DNA from: JBEEMU01 sp043778315
Lineage (GTDB): Bacteria > Bacteroidota > Bacteroidia > Chitinophagales > Saprospiraceae
Assembly: GCA_043778315.1 (NCBI GenBank)
Contig: JAYWGJ010000222.1
Location: forward strand, 1 to 27,531
DNA: 27,531 bases
Direction of reading: 5' to 3'
Part shown: positions 22,841 through 27,531 of the stretch, one piece after another
How positions within the stretch are numbered: the first letter of the stretch is position 1
Layout of the letters: each line of letters begins with the position of its first letter
Made by a program: the position numbers and the translations under genes
Notes under the pieces: generated by a model
Told to the model about the DNA's origin: nothing
What the model saw: the letters and a program-made list of their open reading frames with translations, nothing else
Database searches by the model: none

Positions 22841-22848
22841 CAAATATA
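22841..22848 (-). promoter_or_regulatory. Possible -7 promoter element of the T9SS cargo gene
   Basis: TATATTTG on the minus strand is a perfect TAnnTTTG match 55 bp upstream of the start codon. The nearest TTTG (22864-22867) is only 15 bp away, shorter than the usual 19-21 bp, so the -33 element is doubtful. Confidence 0.4.
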
Positions 22849-22974
22849 CACTAATATTGATTACAAAAGCAATTACTTTTTTTGCGAAAAATCCTACGAA
22901 CAATTATTAATTATGTTTATATATAAATATTTGATTATCTACAAAATATAAATAAATATTTTGCAATATGATAA

Positions 22975-25827
22975 TTAATGTGCTTCTAACCAGTTTTCGC
23001 CAAATCCCATGCCTACTTCTATTGGTACTTTCAGTCCCTCGATAGCGAAACGCATACCGTCCGAAACGATTTTTTCTACCGCTTCTTTTTCGTCATTATG
23101 CACATCAAAAATCAGTTCATCATGCACTTGCAGGAGCATTTTTGATTTCAGCTTTCGGCTGGTAAATTCGTTGTGAATTTTTATCATCGCTACCTTTATA
23201 AGGTCGGCAGCCGAGCCTTGTACGGGTGAGTTGATAGCGGTGCGCTCCGCGCCTGCGCGAGTCATGCCGCTCTGCGAATTGATGTCGCGGAGGGTGCGCC
23301 GCCGCCCGAGCATCGTCACCACATATCCGTTGTCGCGCGCCGCTTGTATATTGCTATCCATATAGCCTTTCAGCCCACTATACGTCTTGAAGTAGTTGTC
23401 TATCAACGATTTAGCTTCGTTTCTGCTGATGCTCAATTGCTGCGAAATATTGCTTGCGCCCGCACCATAGACTATCGCAAAATTGACCGTTTTGGCGTTG
23501 CGGCGTTGGTCACTCGTCACGTCGGCGAGCGGCACATCATATACTTTTGCGGCGGTCGCCTGATGAATATCTAAGCCTTGTTGAAACGCCTCGAGCATCG
23601 AGCTGTCGTTGCTCAGTTCGGCGATAAGCCGCAACTCTATTTGCGAATAATCGGCAGAAAGCAACGTGTAATCGGTCGAGTTACGCGCTACGAAGGCGCG
23701 CCGAATTTCGCGACCTTCGGGCGTGCGTATCGGTATGTTTTGCAGGTTCGGATTTTGGCTACTCAGCCGACCCGTTGCCGCTAACGCCTGATTGTACGAC
23801 GTGTGTATTCTGCCCGTTCGCGGATTTATTTGCTTAGGCAAAGCATCGATATAAGTAGATTTTAGTTTTTGTAAACTCCTGTAATCCAATATCTTACGCG
23901 CTACTTCATGCTCGTAAGCGAGTTCGGATAGTTTTTCTTCGTCGGTACTGTAATGCCCTACTTTTGTTTTTTTACCTTTATATGGAATTTTCATTCTGTC
24001 AAATAAAATTTCGCCTACCTGTTTTGGCGAGTCAATATTGAACTCAAAACCACCCACGGCTGCGTATATTTCTTCGCGGTAGCGCAATATAATTTCAGTC
24101 AATTCATTGCTATAATTTTTCAAAAACGCATCATCTACCTTTATGCCTTCGTATTCCATCGCGGTAAGCACCGTAATTAAAGGTGCTTCGGTGCTTAAAT
24201 ACAGTGTTTCTAAGTCTAATTCTTGTATTTTTGGTAATAAATAATGAAAAAGTTGCAGCGTCACGTCCGCGTCTTCGGCGGCATAATCCACTATTTTTTC
24301 TATCGGAACATCGCGCATCGTGCCTTGCTTCACGCCACGCGCACCAATTAGTGTTTCTATCGAAACGGGCTGATATTTCAAGTACGTTTCTGACAAATAA
24401 TTCATGTTATGTCGCAAATCAGGTTCTAAAAGGTAGTGCAAAATCATAGTATCCCAGAGCGTACCGCGCACTTCTACGCCGCACCATTTGAGCATCAACA
24501 TATCGTATTTCAGGTTTTGACCTATTTTTGCTATGTTTTCGTCCTCAAAAATTGGTTTAAATTGATTAATTATCGCTTGCGCTAACGCGGCATCGGCAGG
24601 AATCGGGACATAATATGCCTCGTGCGGCTGCACCGCAAACGACATACCGACTAATTCCGCTTCGTTCGCATCGATGCCCGTCGTTTCGGTATCGAAGCAA
24701 ATAATGGTATTTTTGGATAATAAATCAATTAAATTATTTAGCTCAATTTGTGACTGAGCTAAATGGTATTTATGTGCCGTATTTGTAATATTATTAGCGG
24801 CATGAATAGAGGTTTCTTGCGTGCCGCTATTGCTTTGCGCGTCGCCCGTACCGCCAAATAAATCAAATTGACCTGCAATTGCGGGTTTTATTTTAGCGGC
24901 AGCTTGCTTGCTTTCGGTAGGCTCAGGTGCGATGCCGTTGCGCTTGCGGCGGTAGTCATCAAACCGTTTTGCGAGACTTCGGAACTCTAAGTCTTGGCAT
25001 ATTTCGGTCAATCGGTCGTAATCAAAATCGCCTACTTCACAATCGTCAGCATTGAATTTTACGGGCAAATCGCAGTTAATAGTTGCCAATTCCTTGGATA
25101 AAATGGCTTGGTCGGCGTACATACGGATACTATCTTGTATTTTTCCTGCTTTCAGGTTATCTACATTCGCTATCAGGTTTTCTATACTGTCCCACTCTTC
25201 CAACAGTTTTTGAGCGGTTTTCGGACCGATGCCAGGAACGCCAGGAATATTGTCGACCGCGTCGCCTTGCAAGCCTAAACAATCGATAACTTGCTCGACC
25301 CGCTTGATGCCCCAAACCTCACATATTCGGGCTACGTCTAAGACTTCTACGTCGTTGCCGCTACGCGCAGGTTTCATCATTTTCACGTTTTTTGTGACTA
25401 ATTGTCCGTAGTCTTTATCGGGCGTAAATAAAAACACCTCGAAGCCTTCCGCGTCCGCCTGACGGCTGATTGCGCCCGCTACGTCGTCCGCTTCGTAGCC
25501 TGGCAGCGCGAGTATCGGCAAGTTCATTGCTTGCACCAATTCTTTTATCCAAGGCGTTGCAAAAATAATATCTTCGGGCGTTTCGTCGCGGTTTGCCTTG
25601 TACGCGGTGTACATTTCGTTGCGAAATGTGCCGCCAGGCAGGTCGAAACAAACGGCAATATGCGTGGCTTTTTCTTTGATTATCAACTCCCAAAGGCTAT
25701 TCATAAACCCCGTTATGGCAGATACATTTTGCCCCTTCGAGTTCAAGAGCGGACGTTGCGCGAAAGCGTAATGCGAACGAAATATAAGCGCGAACGCATC
25801 AAGGATAAATAATTTTTTATCAGACAT
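22975..25827 (-). CDS. polA: DNA polymerase I
   Basis: PolA fills gaps after excision repair and removes Okazaki primers. The 950-residue protein, starting at ATG 25825-25827 (MSDKKLFILDAFALIFRSHYAF), has all three domains. The 5'-3' exonuclease (1-290) carries PGYEADDVAG and LQGDAVDNIPGVPGIGPKTA. The 3'-5' proofreading domain (about 355-545) keeps its acidic residues: D379 and E381 in FDTETTG, D442, and Y515/D519 in DYAAEDADVT, so proofreading should be active. The polymerase domain has motif A DYSQIELR (726-733), the O-helix RRNAKTVNFAIVYG (775-788) and motif C VHDELIFD (901-908). An insert rich in Gln/Ala/Asn at about 300-350 links the first two domains. The frame upstream to 25878 adds 17 residues with no family support. 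Confidence 0.98.
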   Translation of the reverse strand: MSDKKLFILDAFALIFRSHYAFAQRPLLNSKGQNVSAITGFMNSLWELIIKEKATHIAVCFDLPGGTFRNEMYTAYKANRDETPEDIIFATPWIKELVQAMNLPILALPGYEADDVAGAISRQADAEGFEVFLFTPDKDYGQLVTKNVKMMKPARSGNDVEVLDVARICEVWGIKRVEQVIDCLGLQGDAVDNIPGVPGIGPKTAQKLLEEWDSIENLIANVDNLKAGKIQDSIRMYADQAILSKELATINCDLPVKFNADDCEVGDFDYDRLTEICQDLEFRSLAKRFDDYRRKRNGIAPEPTESKQAAAKIKPAIAGQFDLFGGTGDAQSNSGTQETSIHAANNITNTAHKYHLAQSQIELNNLIDLLSKNTIICFDTETTGIDANEAELVGMSFAVQPHEAYYVPIPADAALAQAIINQFKPIFEDENIAKIGQNLKYDMLMLKWCGVEVRGTLWDTMILHYLLEPDLRHNMNYLSETYLKYQPVSIETLIGARGVKQGTMRDVPIEKIVDYAAEDADVTLQLFHYLLPKIQELDLETLYLSTEAPLITVLTAMEYEGIKVDDAFLKNYSNELTEIILRYREEIYAAVGGFEFNIDSPKQVGEILFDRMKIPYKGKKTKVGHYSTDEEKLSELAYEHEVARKILDYRSLQKLKSTYIDALPKQINPRTGRIHTSYNQALAATGRLSSQNPNLQNIPIRTPEGREIRRAFVARNSTDYTLLSADYSQIELRLIAELSNDSSMLEAFQQGLDIHQATAAKVYDVPLADVTSDQRRNAKTVNFAIVYGAGASNISQQLSISRNEAKSLIDNYFKTYSGLKGYMDSNIQAARDNGYVVTMLGRRRTLRDINSQSGMTRAGAERTAINSPVQGSAADLIKVAMIKIHNEFTSRKLKSKMLLQVHDELIFDVHNDEKEAVEKIVSDGMRFAIEGLKVPIEVGMGFGENWLEAH

Positions 25828-25863
25828 ATATAAAATTAGACTATATAAATTGCATTGTGAACA

Positions 25864-25907
25864 AAAAAAAGACCGCACCGCATAGCAACGGATTACGGTC
25901 TTTTTTT
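25864..25907 (-). terminator. Intrinsic terminator between the 25940 gene and polA
   Basis: Arms 25864-25875 and 25896-25907 pair as seven A/T pairs over GACCG/CGGTC with a 20-nt loop. Read on the minus strand it ends in a long T run, so it ends transcription of the gene at 25940-26326 just before the polA start region. Confidence 0.8.
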
Positions 25908-25939
25908 ATTTTTTTAAAGATTATTTTAGGACGCGCTCC

Positions 25940-26326
25940 TTATTTTACTTGACTGTAAAAAAGCTGCGCAAAGCGTTTGCCTTGCTCGCGTGGCATTAGT
26001 AGGGCAATATTATTCATAATGCTCGTGCGCAATTCTTTCGCCATTTCGGGCGTGATAGTGTCGCGATTGCTGTCCATTTTCGTAAATAAATTACGATTTA
26101 TTTGGAAAATTTGAGCGCGAACCTCTGCCGAAACAGGAAATTGAGCCACAATTGCAGCAGTACGCGCCTCAGCACGCTCGTCGGCAGTCACCTCAAATTT
26201 TTGATTTTTTGACGCATCAACGCCATAACTTGGTGCTTCTTTTGACATATCTAACACCATTTTATTTTGCGCCTTAGCCGCCAAAGCGATAGTTACAAAC
26301 AAAAGACTAAATATAATTTTTTTCAT
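25940..26326 (-). CDS. Small exported protein of unknown function
   Basis: The 128-residue protein has a clear signal peptide (MKKIIFSLLF...AAKAQ) followed by an alpha-helical, charged chain: VTADERAEARTAAIVAQFPVS, VRAQIFQINRNLFTKMDSNRD and PEMAKELRTSIMNNIALLMPREQGKRF. This helical, Spy/CpxP-like pattern (alternating hydrophobic and Arg/Glu residues, a 'reaching the end' motif like LMPREQ, where LTPEQ is common) suggests a periplasmic chaperone- or sensor-like protein, but I would not name it. It lies 56 bp downstream of the beta-propeller gene on the same strand and ends before a strong terminator. Confidence 0.7.
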   Translation of the reverse strand: MKKIIFSLLFVTIALAAKAQNKMVLDMSKEAPSYGVDASKNQKFEVTADERAEARTAAIVAQFPVSAEVRAQIFQINRNLFTKMDSNRDTITPEMAKELRTSIMNNIALLMPREQGKRFAQLFYSQVK

Positions 26327-26381
26327 ACTCTTGATTTTTTATTAATGAATGAAATTTTTATTTTTTAATTAAAAAATGAAT

Positions 26382-27230
26382 TTATTTTAATGGTTTTAAC
26401 ACTTTATAAACTACTATTTTATCTTTTTGCATAGCTACTAAGGCATTATTTTGCACTTTAACAGATATAGCAGCCGATATTGGCAGATAATACGCCGTTT
26501 CTATTGGCAAAGATACATCAAAGATATGTATTTTTTCATTATTATAATATACAATTTTATTTCCGAATACCTGAAACGGCTCTTTGAGCTTCAAATCAAT
26601 CGTTTTTAGGAATTTACCAAAGTCATCAAAAATAAAAATACCTGCGTTTGGCACGTTCAAATAAACTCGGTCGTTTTCCTGCACCATAAAATTAGCAATC
26701 AAACCGTCGTTTGTGTAGTACGGAGTCCATTCTACGGCTAACGGAATTTCATCGCCGTTTCTGTTAATTTTAAAAATATTTTTATAAAAAATACTATTCA
26801 CCCAAATATTTCCATCTGATGCTGTACACGCCGACGAAATCTCAAAACGCGAGTTTGTGAGGTTAAAATGCTGCTCTTCGGTCAGCGCACGGTCTAAAAC
26901 TTCGCCAAAAGTCACCGACGGCATATACAATAACACTTTTTGTGGGTTACTTACGTCAAAAACATCGGTTGCGGTGAGGCTATGCTCGCTAAAACGGCAA
27001 CATTCCACGCCTTCGCTGTTGTATTTCACCCATTCTTTGCCTATATAAGCATATATATTGCCTAATTTATCGGTTTCGATGCGCGAAGCGGTAGCAGCAA
27101 TCGTAAAAAGTTGCTTTACGCGAAGCGTATCCGTCGTAGTAGTAATTTGCGCACTACTTTGCGCGCTGCTGCGCAATACCTGCGCACAACAAAAAAACAA
27201 CACTATATAGTAACGAATAGAAACGTTCAT
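26382..27230 (-). CDS. Exported beta-propeller-like protein of unknown function
   Basis: The 282-residue protein has a signal peptide (MNVSIRYYIV...LRSSAQ). The rest shows repeated blade-like beta segments: ASRIETDKLGNIYAYIGKEW, ISSACTASDGNIWVNSIFYK, LIANFMVQENDRVYLNVPNA, FIFDDFGKFLKTIDLKLKEP and NALVAMQKDKIVVYKVLKP. The D-x-x-G-N-I-Y/W pattern is common to NHL, SMP-30 and related six-bladed propellers of Bacteroidota. No catalytic residues stand out, so a binding or structural role at the cell envelope is the most that can be inferred. It is first of two genes on this strand, followed by 25940-26326 after 55 bp. Confidence 0.72.
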   Translation of the reverse strand: MNVSIRYYIVLFFCCAQVLRSSAQSSAQITTTTDTLRVKQLFTIAATASRIETDKLGNIYAYIGKEWVKYNSEGVECCRFSEHSLTATDVFDVSNPQKVLLYMPSVTFGEVLDRALTEEQHFNLTNSRFEISSACTASDGNIWVNSIFYKNIFKINRNGDEIPLAVEWTPYYTNDGLIANFMVQENDRVYLNVPNAGIFIFDDFGKFLKTIDLKLKEPFQVFGNKIVYYNNEKIHIFDVSLPIETAYYLPISAAISVKVQNNALVAMQKDKIVVYKVLKPLK

Positions 27231-27338
27231 TTTCTGAATTGAAGTACAATATTACAGCAAAAAATCAATATTCTACCGTTTTGCGCAAGCATAATTTTAT
27301 GACAAAAATAAATGTGCCAATAAATATTATTTTGTAAC

Positions 27339-27373
27339 AAAAAAAGCACGCTCCGTAAGACTTACGAAACGTA
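27339..27373. terminator. Terminator-like hairpin
   Basis: An A run leads into an imperfect stem: AGCACG pairs with CGTACT (one mismatch), and CGTAAG (27354-27359) with CTTACG (27361-27366). It ends in a T run to 27372. On the minus strand it would terminate a gene located beyond the right edge of the window. Confidence 0.6.
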
Positions 27374-27447
27374 CTTTTTTTATTTTACAATCAAAAAATT
27401 AAAATTCAATTAGGAATGAAGAGAAAATAAGGTACTGAATATTGTCA

Positions 27448-27531
27448 CGCAGAATTTTGGGTCAAAACAAGGCAGATTTGAGGCGCAATGCCTTTGCATT
27501 GTAACGAAAATCTAACGCAGTTTTGGCGCAA
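27448..27531. repeat. Imperfect inverted-repeat element cut by the window end (MITE/REP-like candidate)
   Basis: A nested imperfect hairpin is centred at about 27494: CAATGC (27486-27491) pairs with GCATTG (27496-27501), AGATTT (27474-27479) with AAATCT (27508-27513), and CAAAAC (27463-27468) with GTTTTG (27520-27525). The pairing continues outward with few mismatches to the last base, so the right arm probably continues outside. The left end would be near CACGCAGAATTTT at about 27446-27458. Confidence 0.55.

Larger units (their letters stand above)
27231..27531. other. Noncoding right end of the window
   Basis: These 301 bp contain no credible gene. They hold the upstream region of the 26382-27230 gene (a weak TAATATTG match at about 27246-27253, minus strand), a terminator-like hairpin and the start of an imperfect inverted-repeat element. 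Confidence 0.6.

Overview
The window looks like a chromosomal segment of a Bacteroidota (Bacteroidetes) bacterium. The evidence is a protein with a C-terminal type IX secretion (T9SS) sorting domain, several families common in that phylum (GSCFA, DUF2279, DUF6624, DUF6702, an OmpL-like porin), signal peptides ending in Ala-Gln, TTTG/TAnnTTTG promoters, and few Shine-Dalgarno sequences. I cannot place it below phylum. No rRNA, tRNA, CRISPR array, transposase, prophage or plasmid genes are visible.

Layout. 1-4.6 kb: the end of a CorA-type metal transporter, an EGF-like lipoprotein (-), a GSCFA/DUF2279 gene pair (+), a 552-bp AT-rich noncoding stretch with a cluster of DnaA-box-like sites, and heme A synthase ctaA. 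4.7-9.3 kb: a DUF6624 protein (-) and a small PD-(D/E)XK-like protein (+) sit between two near-identical hairpin terminators. They are followed by an OmpL-like porin and a markedly AT-rich CoiA-like/DUF6035 nuclease-like gene, both on the minus strand. 9.4-13.3 kb: a TPR protein, thrB and thrC form a probable operon behind a canonical Bacteroidota promoter. 13.3-17.7 kb: DUF6702 (-), then HupE/UreJ-like, M1 metallopeptidase and D-Ala-D-Ala dipeptidase genes (+), ending at a clear terminator. 17.8-21.7 kb: comEC, a small membrane protein, a short decayed stretch (a glycyl-tRNA synthetase N-terminal remnant and a frameshifted thrombospondin-type-3 repeat gene), and a UPF0158 gene. 21.7-27.5 kb: a T9SS cargo protein, polA and two secreted proteins, all on the minus strand, then a terminator and part of an inverted-repeat element cut by the window end.

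The most notable signal is not a gene. Four perfect copies of the 16-bp palindrome TGTTCCACGTGGAACA, which matches the ParB-binding parS site, lie within 2.7 kb (11860-14598). One is the core of a 42-bp perfect palindrome that also serves as a terminator, and one lies inside a coding sequence. Together with the DnaA-box cluster at about 3.0-3.4 kb, this suggests the window lies in the origin-proximal, ParB-organised part of the chromosome, and that 2937-3488 is a candidate oriC. The second unexpected signal is the glyRS remnant at 20504-20563, which still has a promoter-like sequence in front of it.
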